Assembly: GCA_036365455.1 (NCBI GenBank)
Contig: JAWQUS010000002.1
Coordinates: 6,200,001 to 6,264,000 of the forward strand
Source of the DNA: Macrosoma leucophasiata
Taxonomy: Eukaryota; Arthropoda; Insecta; Lepidoptera; Hedylidae
Length of the DNA stretch: 64,000 nt
Direction of reading: 5' to 3'
A program made the translations under genes and the position numbers. The notes below the pieces were generated by a model. The model saw only the letters and a program-made list of their open reading frames with translations, was not told the DNA's origin and did no database searches. How positions within the stretch are numbered: position 1 is the stretch's first letter; each line of letters begins with the position of its first letter. Shown one piece after another: positions 1-10,408 of this stretch.

Positions 1-187
1 AAACATGTTACTTTGAATTTGTACTTTCCCAATGTTAGGGTCTGTTGTTTGTCAGTCAGTGCAACAAGGATGTTTTTCAATTTTGTGCTAAATTTTTTGC
101 CATGTTCCTAAAGCTCCTTGCGCTACCTACTTTATTCTTCCGTTCGTATGTTTGTATGATTAACATACCTAAGCCTTTTATTTTGAG

Positions 188-319
188 CTCAAAGACTTGA
201 AGAGATTAAAGTTCGACATTATGGATCATACCAGATCCAGTGTCATCACAGACCAATCACCAGCCTTCCTCTGGTTCCATAGACGATGATTGTCATAAAT
301 CGCCGCCAGCAGTCTTTAG
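188..319 (+). other. possible host or relic exon
   Basis: Coding-like stretch between a splice-acceptor-like TTTTATTTTGAG (ending 187) and a donor-like TTTAG|GTGAGA (exon end 319). Two forward frames each look protein-like over part of the span: the first half reads LKDLKRLKFDIMDHTR, and the second half, in another frame, reads SSGSIDDDCHKSPPAVF. A single-base shift separates them, so it is either a decayed exon or chance. I do not recognise the protein. Weak call. Confidence 0.2.
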
Positions 320-697
320 GTGAGAAATTTCCGGTAAGTGAAAAAAAAAAATTGTGATAGTTTTATTGAGTATCTGAGAAAAGTATATTTATAACGATGA
401 TTGGTATGCGACGCATAATTTATTATGCCAAACTTACCTTACGGCCCATTCACGACTTTCGGTCTAATCGGCGAGCAGCGCAGCCGAAAGGGCTGCTATG
501 GTGGCAGAACGGGGAGCGGTAGCGGCCAAGATATGCGTACTAAGTTAGATATTCAAACAACATCTTCATGGTAAATGACTCTATAAAAACTTATGTAAGT
601 CCAAAAAGGCTGCGCCGCACGCCGCTGGTGCGGTTCACTCGGACCTTGGGTGATTTCACGACGTCTCGTGGCGTGCTTCATACATTTTCATACTTAA
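320..697. other. no feature recognised
   Basis: AT-rich, with a GC-richer patch around 440-535. Nothing identifiable. Confidence 0.5.
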
Positions 698-742
698 TAA
701 CCGACTTCGAAAAAAGGAGGAAGTTATCAATTCGTCGGAATC
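690..742 (+). repeat. interspersed repeat fragment (ACCGACTTCGAAAAAAGGAGG)
   Basis: The motif ACCGACTTCGAAAAAAGGAG followed by a GTTATCAATTCG-like run is a very common interspersed repeat signature in moth and butterfly DNA. A 94-codon open frame covers 568-852, but its protein has no recognisable domain and it spans this repeat, so I do not call a gene. Confidence 0.45.
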
Positions 743-899
743 TATTGTTTTTTCTTGCTCGCAGCCCCGCTCTTCGCTCACAGCGTGAACGCGGCGTTAG
801 AGTGCTTATAATTTTGCAAAGAGACTGCCAACTAATCTACTTCAGCAATTAAGTCGTTTCCATCGTCATTTACGATTATCAAGCATAAGACGATTAATG

Positions 900-1690
900 G
901 AATAATCAAGACGTACATCTCAAAATAATTTATTAGGAGAGGCACGCCCAACGTGTGTGCCGTGCCTCCTTCGACGTATCTAACTTGATGAATAATTATT
1001 TATTAATGGGCTACACGTTTCAATAGATGCCATATCTATTGAAGGAAATGAAGAATTAATGTATGCCGACATATTTTCAGTGCCAGCATTTTTTATATCA
1101 GGCTGACATTAGAAAATCTTCCATTTTAAGAAAGACGGTAGCTATGTTTTACCTGAAACTATTGGCTAGATGCCAGATACGGAATTTAAAGTTTTAAAAC
1201 TTATTCAAAATGCCCAACCAGTTGGACGATTGAAGTGTACAGAAGATATTGAAACTTCGACAAGTGTAGCTTAGACCTTTTTATTTCATATTCATACACT
1301 TTTGAAATTGATGCAATACCTAAGATTTCTTTTAACCCATTACCGCATATGCCAGATTTCATTTTTTTTTCGAGTAATACCGCGTGGTCAATAACTAAAC
1401 GCTTACATAATCCGTCGTATGTCTGTCATGTCAATTACCTAATCGCGATTATCTGATATTAACACCCATATTCTAAGTCGTAATCTCGACCTTAACTCAA
1501 CCTTAGTTAATGGAATTGGTATTCTTAGTTGTGTCTAATAACGTCAACTCGACATTCTGCCTCCGTTTGAGGTAAGAAAGCAACCGTCAAACTCCAAGGT
1601 ACGTCACAACCTACCTTGAAGTTTCGAGGAGTACTTACACTTACGCCATATTCCTGCGCTCAATAAGTTTATCGTGTCGGAACTGTCTGG
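900..1690. other. no gene recognised; possible degraded coding trace near 1030-1270
   Basis: AT-rich. Between 1030 and 1270 the forward strand gives short protein-like runs (for example NAQPVGRLKCTEDIETST) broken by stops. I cannot assign them. Confidence 0.3.
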
Positions 1691-1696
1691 ATTATT

Positions 1697-1987
1697 TTTT
1701 ATTTTTTTTTATGTTATGGAAGTGGCAAACAAGCATGCAGTTCACATTGATGTTAAGTGATGACTGCAGCCTATAGACACCCACACAAAGACCAAGGTCA
1801 AAATGCAGATGCGTTGCCACTCCTGAGGCCTAAGGTGTTATGCCTCTGTGCCGGAAATTACAAGGCCGTACATTACCACCTGACCGGAACACGATAGTGC
1901 TGAACACTACCATTTAGCGGCAAGTATATTAGGTAATGCGGTGGTGCCTACGCCCGCGAGCTTTGTCACTGGAGCTCTACCACCAGT
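1697..1987 (-). repeat. SINE-A copy (antisense)
   Basis: Member of the most abundant repeat family in this window, about 280 bp. Read on its own sense strand it starts ACTGGTGGTAGAGCTCCAGT, carries a Pol III A-box-like TGGTAGAGCTCC and a B-box-like GTGTTCCGGTC, and ends TGCCACTTCCATAACATAAAAAAA. Here it is on the minus strand, so its poly-A tail appears as the T-run at 1697. The Pol III boxes are my inference from position and sequence. Confidence 0.75.
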
Positions 1988-1989
1988 AA

Positions 1990-2720
1990 AATATAATTAA
2001 TTACCATATTTTTCTATAAAAATCGATTCTCAAGACTTTGTAAATTATCTATCGGTATGATAATTCATACACATGAGCTGTCAAAATACAACCAAGAATG
2101 TGGATTTCGAGGCGTCCTCATAAACTATCTTCAGCTGAGTGTAACTCACACTCAGCTGAAACAATGTTTCAAGTAACGTCTTACAAATGGGTGTAAGACT
2201 TTTTATTTTCTTATTTGTAAAATTTATTATTTTCTGATGTACAATATAGTGTTTTCATAAATAAAAACTATTTCAACCCCTAAATAAAATCATCCATGCA
2301 TGTAGGTACTCGTACCTACGTGATTACAACGGTACGAGTATACCATGTTTGATATTAAACAACATATTATCACAAAATATGTTAGTATGCTCGAAATTTC
2401 CCTAAACACGGTTCTAGTAGCGCATGCCGTTGACAACTTTCTAATTAGAGGTGTCTACATCATTATAGTACCGAATAACAAGGTTGTGTTGAACAACAAA
2501 CATAAGATGTTTAGAATCTAAAGATTAACATAGAAAGCAGGAAATTTTATCTAATCCAAATGCAGTAATCGCAAAAAAATTATGTAAGTGAATGCCTCGC
2601 CAGTAACATTTTCCTTTCTATTTCCTTATATTATTATCAGTAATGGTTTAAGTTAGGATTGGGTACGATTGGGTACATGTCGTGGGACAAAACCCCTTTA
2701 AAAAAAATAAATTAATAAAT
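1990..2720. other. AT-rich DNA with one short palindrome
   Basis: No gene. TTCAGCTGAGTGT and ACACTCAGCTGAA form a perfect 13-bp-arm inverted repeat with a 5-base spacer near 2131-2161. Confidence 0.5.
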
Positions 2721-2734
2721 CATAGTAGAGAACT

Positions 2735-3094
2735 CTAGAAAATAAAGAAAAATGGGAAAGAAAATCTTGAGGGTTGGTGTGGGACCTCGGCAGCTCGGCG
2801 GCAAAGCGGCCGGACTGGTCATCCTGAGTCCCAGGTCCGACTCCCGCCCGAAGCCAAACTTCTCTCTCCCATTTTTCATCCGTTCAAACATCCGACAGCG
2901 GGAAATAAAGAGAAATGGGAGAGAGAAGTTGGCTTCGGCCGGAAATCGGACCTGTGACCACTGGATGACCAGCCCGGCCGCTTTGCCGCCGAGCTGCCGA
3001 GGTCCCACACCGACCCTCAAGTTTTTCTTTCCCATTTTTCTTTATTTTCAAGAGTTCACTCGCATGTGTCATTGCGAAAAATAAACATATTACA
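2735..3094. mobile_element. inverted dimer of a tRNA-derived SINE with 13-bp target duplication
   Basis: Two ~150-bp arms (about 2738-2890 forward, 2893-3053 reverse) are reverse complements of one another. Each carries a tRNA-like head: CTCGGCGGCAAAGCGGCCGG (A-box region) and a B-box-like GGTCCGACTCCCGCCC. A more tRNA-like relative lies at 4130-4245. The whole unit is bounded by ATAGTAGAGAACT at 2722-2734 and again at 3095-3107, so it was inserted as one piece. Short open frames on both strands here come only from the palindrome. Confidence 0.75.
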
Positions 3095-3117
3095 ATAGTA
3101 GAGAACTACTACATACT

Positions 3118-3227
3118 ACTACTTAGTGGATATATATTCTCTAGATTATAAATATGCGTAACAATTAGGTTTGCAACATATCTGGATGAACGGAATGATT
3201 CTGCAGTGGGATCCTAACCTATAACCG
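3118..3227 (+). repeat. interspersed repeat R1 copy
   Basis: Shares the core GCAACATATCTGGATGAACG ... ATTCTGCAGTGGGATCCTAA with copies at 24030-24150 (minus), 25190-25310 (minus) and 25645-25760 (plus). Class unknown. Confidence 0.6.
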
Positions 3228-3464
3228 GGTCGTTTACTTTATTCATTCACTGACTTAACAGAAAAAAGATATGGAAGCGGACTTTTTTACCCAGTGTAAA
3301 GGGATATCATTAAATTGACATCAAACTTTGAACCTTATAATTAATGGTAAACAACAAAAAAGTTACAAGTTTTTCTTTCCGATTTTTTAAACCGAGTTTA
3401 TCCTGATATTTGTGAAATCCATTTTTAATTGTTTACATTAAAATGTAAAAGACTGACAGACTTG

Positions 3465-3722
3465 GCAAACTTAGTATTGCCCGAGAGTAAAATAATATGT
3501 CAAATGTTTGATAGATACGAACTATTTGTATGGGAAAATGAAATTGTGGTTTTCATTATTTCCCTTCAATTTCTTCAAAATATGAAGAAATTGAAGCCTT
3601 ACCTTTTAAACCTTTCCTGGACTTCCAAAAATAATTCAAAACCAAAATTAGTCAAATCGGTGCAGCCGTTCTCGAGTTCTAGCGAGATTCACGAACAGCT
3701 ATTGATTTTTATAAATAGATAG
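3465..3722 (+). repeat. 'CTAGCTGACCCGGCAAA' family repeat
   Basis: Begins CTTGGCAAACTTAGTATTGCC and ends with the conserved GCCGTTCTCGAGTTCTAGCG then AACAGCTATTGATTTTTATA. Other copies lie at 28143-28500, 43779-43935 (distant) and 63474-63770. The 97-codon open frame here is just this repeat. Confidence 0.65.
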
Positions 3723-3770
3723 ATTGCAGTATCTCTGACTAAACAAATGTCTATCTTTCTCATTTCTTTT

Positions 3771-4046
3771 ACTGGTGGTATAGTAGTACCAGTGTAGGAA
3801 CTCGCGGGCGTAGGCATCACCGCATTACCTAATTTATCTGCCATCAAATGGTAGTGATCAGCACTACCGAGTTTCGGTATGACCCTGTAATAACTATCAC
3901 AGATAGATATCAACTGAGGTCTCAAGGGTGACAACGCATCTACATTTTGCCCTTTGGTTATTGGTATATGTCTATAGACTGCAGTCATCACTTAACATCC
4001 TCGTGAACTGCAAGCTCGTTTGCCACATTCGTTATATAAAAAAAAT
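3771..4046 (+). repeat. SINE-A copy, variant subfamily
   Basis: Sense orientation, starting ACTGGTGGTATAGTAGTACC and ending TGCCACATTCGTTATATAAAAAAA. It has the alternative middle segment CCTGTAATAACTATCACAGA shared with 36225-36420 and 62165-62415, which defines a second subfamily. Confidence 0.7.
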
Positions 4047-4129
4047 CTTATTCTTTTACTTTTAAATATTCACGCATATTGTGAATATTTGTACTATTTA
4101 TTTTTCGTAATAACACATGCGAGTGAACT

Positions 4130-4245
4130 TTGACTTCGGGCAGGAACCTTCGACCTCAGGATAACCAGTCCAGCCGCTTTACCACTAAGCTACCGAAGTC
4201 CCACACCGATGCGTCAAATTTTGCTTTCCCTTTTTGATTTTAACC
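4130..4245 (-). repeat. tRNA-derived SINE, single copy
   Basis: On the minus strand the head reads CGGTAGCTTAGTGGTAAAGC (A box) with GGTCGAAGGTTC (B box) about 40 bases later, closely resembling the D- and T-arm regions of a tRNA. It lacks a folded anticodon arm, so it is a SINE head and not a tRNA gene. Same family as the dimer at 2735-3094. Confidence 0.65.
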
Positions 4246-4249
4246 GATT

Positions 4250-5396
4250 TAGGATCGATTGTGAATATTTACGTTTTCATTTTCATTATATTTATTTTTC
4301 CTACACTAATTAGGCAGGTAGAAAGATTTTGTTCTTATAGCAATTAGGCCAATTAGGATTATGTTTATTCTTTTATCTCATAGATTTGGTATCTAATAAA
4401 GAATAGGGATGATGACTAGTTTTTTTCCATTGTAATTTCAAAAAGTATAGGAAAAATAAATAAATATTGTCTTTGAAACGTCTATTCAATAGCTAATGAT
4501 TTTAAAGATGTAACGATTCAAAACCCTACGAGTTGTGAAACGACTCAAAGCGGCTCATATAAGACGATACTCTATTCTGACGTCACGTTACAGTTAAAAC
4601 TTGAAAATTGTATGGTGAAATCAAAACATTTTAAAATATCTTTTTCAATAATGCGTTTTTGTAAAAACATCCTTATTAAAATTTGTTGGATATCGTATAA
4701 AGAATGTATAAGTGCAATTATTTATATTTTAAACTTAACTTTTCTGTTCACAAATTTTCGTCACTTTTTAATTTTTATATTTCATAGTATTCAACTGGAA
4801 TTTTCATAATTTTTGTATTGCCATTTCCCATTTGCAAGCCGCTTTCATGTGATATGATACAAAGTAGTGGATTCATACCTAGTCATAATCCCTATTGCTT
4901 TTGTTTACGAATACTACTTAATTTAAAATAAAACAAATATGTTTTGTAAAAACTTTAAAGTTAAAGTATGATTTATTAATATAAAGACACGGTTTGACTA
5001 CCTATAGGAAAAGAGTGAAAATAGCCAATATTCGCTAAATATACATAATAATTTACAATCATTACTTCAAATATCACAAAAATGAAGTAGGTAAGTAACA
5101 CATGATTTAAAGTAGCAATTAAATTTCTGTATTTATTATCAAAGCCAAGGAAATTTTGCCCTTGAAAGATACACTCCTTTTCTATACAAACTTGCAAAGC
5201 TTGTTTGCTTGTTTACTAAATGTAGTTGCAATGAACTTTGAACGAGAATTGTACTTGGAGCTACATGCGGCATAAAATAATGAAATAAAATATCACGAAA
5301 ATGATCAATAGAGCATAATTCCATAATTATGCTCATCATCACAATTCTAAAATGTATAATTTTACAAAGAATAGTCATTCTACTTAACTCTCGAAT
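4250..5396. other. no feature recognised
   Basis: Strongly AT-rich. Open frames of 65-79 codons at 4612-4809, 4976-5197 and 5139-5378 have the composition of chance frames and no recognisable motif. Confidence 0.5.
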
Positions 5397-5900
5397 GTTA
5401 TTACTGAAATACTATGTAAAAGTGACCAGTAGCACTACCATGAGTTCGTATCGAAACGCCACTATAGATTACTTTAGTCGATAAAGTGTTATCTATCGTC
5501 GAATACTTTTCGATTCAAACCGTACCATGACTTAATTTTACTCGCTAGCGTTAGCTCGATTCTATTCTGTGATATTAAGTCGTTGTGTTGGTAACAAATA
5601 CGATTGTACTAACTTCACATCTCACGATTCTGCCTCTTTCTAATTATACTGAAAGGACAGAGTAAGATAATAGCAAGCCTAATATTTAAAAGTTTTGAAT
5701 AACCCTACAAATTAAAGATGCCACTATGAGTGGTTAAACCTTTGAACAGACATGACGTTTAAAATTATATCGGTTATAATCTGTCATGTCTGTCTTGTAC
5801 ATAGTCAAGTGTCAAAGTGTCAACAACATATTTGGGTCTTGCTTGCAGTGTTTTTGTAATAATTGTATCTATCGCTGTCTTGTTTTCTTTAAACTTTATA

Positions 5901-6311
5901 ATGAGAACTAGTGCCACGCAATTCCAACTATTGGTGGATTATATGGAAAGGTATGTAATGTATTTAATTTCAATCATTATCATAAAGAGAAGCTAGCGTA
6001 ACTATACGAAAGACGCTGTTTTTTTTGTTAAACCTTTGTTTCCAAAGTTTATTTTTATTTTTATAGAAATGGAGACCTTAGCAAACCGGCGGAAGGTCCT
6101 CAAGGAAGGGCCCTAAATAATCAGCGCTGGGCGGAGCTAACAAGTATATCAAAAACCAATGGAAGACTTGGCGGAGCTACGAGCAAGGATAGCAGAAGCA
6201 GTAGAATACGTGAATAATGGAAGATTCGCCCGTCTGATAACCCGATCTTTTCTAAAAAGATGTCGGGCGTGTATTGCTGCTGAAGGAAGGCATTTTGAAC
6301 ATTTGCTGTAA
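5901..6311 (+). pseudogene. Harbinger second gene: Myb/SANT or zeste-type DNA-binding protein (broken)
   Basis: Exon 1 (5901-5950) starts MRTSATQFQLLVDYMER and ends at donor AAAG|GTATGT. The intron ends TTTTTATAG at 6066. Exon 2 (6067-6311) continues NGDLSKPAEGPQGR and reaches NNQRWAELT. The pattern 'F-LLV-YME-N-DL ... W-ELT ... W+-W+' is that of the zeste/Myb-SANT domain that PIF/Harbinger elements encode to help the transposase bind DNA and enter the nucleus. After WAELT the expected KNQWKTWRSYEQG lies in another frame, so a small deletion has broken it. The distal frame ends AAEGRHFEHLL then TAA. A poly-A signal AATAAA follows. Confidence 0.65.
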
Positions 6312-6949
6312 TTTAAATAAAATCAAATTATTTTACTTAAAAGTTTTTTATTTCATTGAACTATCCTAAGCTTTGTTTTTTGTTTTGAGCAAAACCAGTT
6401 CCGTTACTCTGTCTCGTTCACACTTCCAAAATTACTCTCTCCGTCTCTTTCATACTAGAAATGTAAAGTTACCATATCGAGGGAAAGCTTGGGTACATTA
6501 AATAATTTTAAAGTAAGTTATAAAAAATGGCTGAAAACCGGTTCCGTTCACAAAAAAAATAATTGACAATAATCTAAGAAATAATGTAGCAAGTGTTAAA
6601 TCATTTTGGAATCCTCATTAAATGCGCCAACTTTTAAAGCTACTTGCCCAACCAGTGTAGTACAATTTTTTTCCAGTAGACTCAGTTGAAATTGATCAAA
6701 AAATTCAATTTCACTTTTGATATGGGAATAATGTGTCATTTTCTTTTAAAATTAGAGCAGTTGGGTTAAAATATTAGACTACAAGGTACAGAAGCATTAG
6801 TCAGGGTTACAAAACAATAAAAAAAATATTAAAAAGTGGAAATTTGTAAAAACGGGAAGTAAAAATGCATTACAAGGTGTACATTTTCTGTATTTTTTTA
6901 CAAATGGTAATAATTTTTAAAATACATGACATAGATTTTTTTTTGTATT
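6312..6949. other. Harbinger interior, no frame preserved
   Basis: AT-rich sequence where the C-terminal part of the minus-strand transposase would lie. I see no preserved reading frame. Confidence 0.4.
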
Positions 6950-7590
6950 TTTCTGATAACTGTTATAACCTGACCTATCACCCAGTACCGGCTTGACGTC
7001 GCATTCTGGGACACCCTGTATGTGCTCTTCTTCTCTAGGAGGGGTAAAAATTTTAAAGTGGCTGCAATCAATGCAACCTATTACCCCATATTTACTGTAG
7101 AAACTAAAATTTAATAAAAAAACACTTGTGAACTTAATATGCAAGTATAATATTAAATGATAATTTATTTCTTATAATAAAATTGTAACCCAATAAATTA
7201 CTACCTTTGCTTAATGCTGTCCCTTTCTTGTCTTGTTGTTGGGAACTTTATAAACCTTTTCAAAATATTGGGGTGGTTCAGTGCCATTGTCACTTCATGA
7301 ATATAATTACTGATGGCTTCCTGCGAAAAATGGTGTGCCTTGCCAGTAACACGCTGGTAACTTCCGTGTGCATAAAATACTAATGCACATAAAACCTGTA
7401 AAGTTGTGGACTGCTTATTTTTGAGTGATTGATATAAGACAACTTGAATTAGTTAAGATTTAAATAAATTTTACCTTAGATTCTAATGAGACTTTGTGTA
7501 GATTTCAAATCCGTGTAATAACGTAATAAGTCGCACAAATCCTCAAAAGCATCCTTATTAAGCCGATATTCTTTGATGAAATTATTTTCA
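6950..7590 (-). pseudogene. HARBI1-like transposase, middle exons (broken)
   Basis: Minus-strand exons of a PIF/Harbinger DDE nuclease. 7590-7475 encodes FIKEYRLNKDAFEDLCDLLR, with donor AAG|GTAAAA. 7395-7205 follows TTTACAG and encodes VLCALVFYAHGSYQRVTGKA then FIKFPTTRQERDSIKQ, with donor AAAG|GTAGTA. About 7105-6950 encodes GVIGCIDCSHFKIFTPPREE, carrying the first catalytic Asp in GCID. A one-base frame error precedes the first donor. Beyond FTPPREEEH the usual sequence is lost, and the later Asp and Glu are not seen. The N-terminal exon is stranded at 14218-14357, across the Penelope-like insertion. Confidence 0.75.
7579..7590. repeat. target-site duplication, left
   Basis: AAATTATTTTCA here and at 14218-14229 flank the Penelope-like array exactly. 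12 bp, within the variable range known for Penelope-like elements. Confidence 0.85.
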
Positions 7591-7779
7591 TGATATGTTC
7601 TTAGGTTTTCGCGAGCTACACTCATTGAAATAAAACTATTTTTACGGATTTATCTCGCGTATATTAAACTAAAATGATTTTTAAAATCAACCCGACGTTT
7701 CGGTCGCTTTTCAGCTTCCGTGGTCCCGGGCAGACTGAGGTGACATTTGTCTGACAGAAGTTTGAAAAATTATATGTAG

Positions 7780-10254
7780 CTACCTCCATCGATTTCGTAA
7801 ACGCCTTGCGTAGCGTTCAGGATTAACACAATAATTACTTATGGTATCTTGAGGTCTTGCAGACTGCTGCGGCTGGGATTTAATCTTGCTAAGTATGGGA
7901 TCCCATGATGTTGATAATCGCCATCCATCTTCTCTATTGAAATTTGGGTGTTTTTTAATTTCAATAGCCTCGCGTACCATTCGTGGAATGGGTTTGTGTT
8001 CTCTAGCGAGTATTTGAATTTTATCAAACCGGATGTAATGGTTTGGCTTATCCGCTATGTGTTCACAGACTGCAGACCTCCCTGTTCTTCGGTTTTTGAC
8101 ATCAGCAATGTGCTCTTTAACGCGGGTGGATACAGCTCTCTTCGTTTGACCAATATATGAGAGTCCACAATCACAATCTAATTTATAAATGCCAGAATTT
8201 TGTAATGGAATATTACTTTTAATGGGTCTTAAATACTGATGAATCTTTTTATATGGTTTGAAAACTGTTTTAATGGAATTCTTTTTTAAAATGTTGCTGA
8301 TTTTATCTGTGACACCCTTAACGTAAGGTAGTATGGCTGGTTGTCGTTCTACTGTAGGTGGTTTCACGCGGCCTCTGTGACGGACGGGTGGTACATGGAG
8401 CTTGTTGTTATGTAGCACCTGGCGTAGGTGCTTCAGCTCCCCCTGAAGATGGTGGTCGTCACAGATGCCTCGTGCTCTCTGAAATAGAGATGAGCCAACG
8501 GCAGATAAATGTGCCGGGTGATGGTGTGATTCACCATTAAGGTACCTATCAGTATGGGTAGACTTCCTAAACACAGTGTGACTGAGTGTGTTATTGGTTT
8601 TTCTAATTAATAAAGTATCTAAGAAGGCTAATTTATTGTCCTGTTCCAATTCCATAGTGAATTTGATTTTATGGTGTATGGAATTGAGATGTGAAAGAAA
8701 AACAGAAACATTATTGCTATCCAATATGGTGAATGTGTCATCTACATATCGTTTATAAATGCGAGGTGTTATGGTTGTAGTGCTCAGGGCTCTCTCCTCA
8801 AAGTCCTCCATGAATATATCGGCGACTATGGGAGAGACTGGGGAGCCCATGGCAACTCCGTCTATTTGTAGGTAGAATTCCCCATTCCACATTAGATAGC
8901 CAGATGTCAGGCACCATTCAAGTAGTTCTGCATATTGACGGGGCATATTGTGAGCAATTAGCTTTCTTTTAACAATCTCGACACAATCCTTAACCGGTAA
9001 ACATGTAAATAAGGATTCAACATCGAAGCTGACCATTGTTTCATTTGCTGATAGTTGTAGATGTTTGACTTCAGCAATGAAACTGTACGAGTCTTTGACA
9101 TACGCTCTAGTTTGTCCCCGCAGTGGTGAAAGTATATGTGCCACATGTTTTGCCAATTTGTAAGTTGGAGTGTCAATTTGACTAACTATGGGACGAAGGG
9201 GAGCGCCAGTCTTATGTATTTTAGGGAGCCCATACAGTTTGGGTGGCTTTGGACAAGCAGGTAAAAGTTTTGGTACGTCAAGATCCAATGAATATGAATA
9301 TTTATGCAGTAAATCGGTAGTCTTTTTTAATATACTAGAGGTGGGGTCTTTGTTTACCTTTTTATATGTGCTTTCATCCGATAACAGCGATAAGATTTTA
9401 TCATTGTAGTCTGACGTGTCCATCACAACCGTAGCGTTTCCTTTATCAGCACGGAGGACGATGATGTCTTCTGATCGTCTCAACGTCGTCAGTGAGCGGA
9501 GTTCTTCACGAGACAGATTAGGTTTTGGTGGCCGGCAGTGTCGTAACGTAGACGATACGTCCTGTCGGATTTCCTCGGCTGTCTCCTTTGGAACTTGATT
9601 CCTAATGACGCAGTCCTCGACGTAACTGATAATCTCTTCGTACGGTATCCTCGATGGAGCTGGTGCAAAGTTTAAACCCTTTTCCAGCACCCCAATAGTC
9701 GAATCATCCAAAGTTTGTTTTGATAGATTGACAACTGCTTTGACGTTGACATTGACGGATGACTTGTCGTTGTCTATGGGTGTGTTCAGATTTGAATGTT
9801 TTTGACCCGTAACCGACTGTTTTTCTAATTTTTCGTATTTACTTATTTGTTTAATTTTGCAGTTATTTAATGTAAATTTTGCGCGTAAGTCGGTTTGTTC
9901 GTTACAATTTTGCCAATCTTCTATTTTTAATGTATTTTCGAGGGTTTTAGAGACTTCACTGATGTCGTGTTCTGTATGTGCGATTTCCGAACGGTTTTGT
10001 TGAATTAGCTGACATAATAATTTAGTACTTGCTTGGCGGAGGATGATGTTGCTCTTTTTGATGTCTTTTTTTGGAGCAATGCGCACACATACTGGTATCA
10101 GGTTGTTGTCTCTGCATCTCTTCAAAAACGTCAGGCCCGCCAACAACCGTGAGCGCCTATTCTTCAGTTTCTCCAACCGCCGGATATATTTTGCAGTTAA
10201 CGTTCCGTACGTTCTAACATGATATGTTCTTAGGTTTTCGCGAGCTACACTCAT
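7780..10254 (-). CDS. Penelope-like reverse transcriptase/GIY-YIG endonuclease (unit 1)
   Basis: 824-residue uninterrupted protein. The N-terminal ~250 residues are basic and unassigned. The reverse transcriptase follows: LRADKGNATVVMD (268-280), KLYGLPKIHKTGAPLRPIVS (339-358), VSFDVESLF (408-416, first catalytic Asp), GVAMGSPVSP (466-475) and YVDD (503-506, catalytic pair). The C-terminus holds a GIY-YIG nuclease with GIY at 689-691, a CDCG turn and YIG at 700-702, then R711 and E714 in the expected helix. This domain order defines the endonuclease-bearing Penelope-like elements, which nick the target and prime reverse transcription from it. The start ATG has only pLTR sequence upstream. It differs from unit 2 at a single residue (Thr704). 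Confidence 0.93.
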   Translation of the reverse strand: MSVARENLRTYHVRTYGTLTAKYIRRLEKLKNRRSRLLAGLTFLKRCRDNNLIPVCVRIAPKKDIKKSNIILRQASTKLLCQLIQQNRSEIAHTEHDISEVSKTLENTLKIEDWQNCNEQTDLRAKFTLNNCKIKQISKYEKLEKQSVTGQKHSNLNTPIDNDKSSVNVNVKAVVNLSKQTLDDSTIGVLEKGLNFAPAPSRIPYEEIISYVEDCVIRNQVPKETAEEIRQDVSSTLRHCRPPKPNLSREELRSLTTLRRSEDIIVLRADKGNATVVMDTSDYNDKILSLLSDESTYKKVNKDPTSSILKKTTDLLHKYSYSLDLDVPKLLPACPKPPKLYGLPKIHKTGAPLRPIVSQIDTPTYKLAKHVAHILSPLRGQTRAYVKDSYSFIAEVKHLQLSANETMVSFDVESLFTCLPVKDCVEIVKRKLIAHNMPRQYAELLEWCLTSGYLMWNGEFYLQIDGVAMGSPVSPIVADIFMEDFEERALSTTTITPRIYKRYVDDTFTILDSNNVSVFLSHLNSIHHKIKFTMELEQDNKLAFLDTLLIRKTNNTLSHTVFRKSTHTDRYLNGESHHHPAHLSAVGSSLFQRARGICDDHHLQGELKHLRQVLHNNKLHVPPVRHRGRVKPPTVERQPAILPYVKGVTDKISNILKKNSIKTVFKPYKKIHQYLRPIKSNIPLQNSGIYKLDCDCGLSYIGQTKRAVSTRVKEHIADVKNRRTGRSAVCEHIADKPNHYIRFDKIQILAREHKPIPRMVREAIEIKKHPNFNREDGWRLSTSWDPILSKIKSQPQQSARPQDTISNYCVNPERYARRLRNRWR

Positions 10255-10408
10255 TGAAATAAAACTATTTTTACGGATTTATCTCGCGTATATTAAACTA
10301 AAATGATTTTTAAAATCAACCCGACGTTTCGGTCGCTTTTCAGCTTCCGTGGTCCCGGGCAGACTGAGGTGACATTTGTCTGACAGAAGTTTGAAAAATT
10401 ATATGTAG
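10255..10408 (-). repeat. pseudo-LTR between the two Penelope units
   Basis: 154-bp junction segment, repeated at 7626-7779, 12884-13037 and, inverted, at 14062-14215. It carries both the 3' end of one unit and the 5' end of the next, so it should hold the promoter. It contains CCCGACGTTTCGGTCGCTTT followed by an AAGCTGAAAAGCGACCG-type mirror. Confidence 0.7.

Noticed and set aside
2712..3084. Overlapping open frames of 107, 110 and 62 codons on both strands with similar proteins
   Set aside because: They are the two arms of the inverted SINE dimer read in opposite directions; proteins mirror one another because the DNA is palindromic.
4130..4245. tRNA gene
   Set aside because: A and B boxes look tRNA-like, but there is no acceptor stem or anticodon arm; it is a SINE head.
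7948..9598. Several 60-73-codon frames on the plus strand, repeated at +2629
   Set aside because: Antisense shadows of the Penelope ORF; they recur only because the unit is duplicated.
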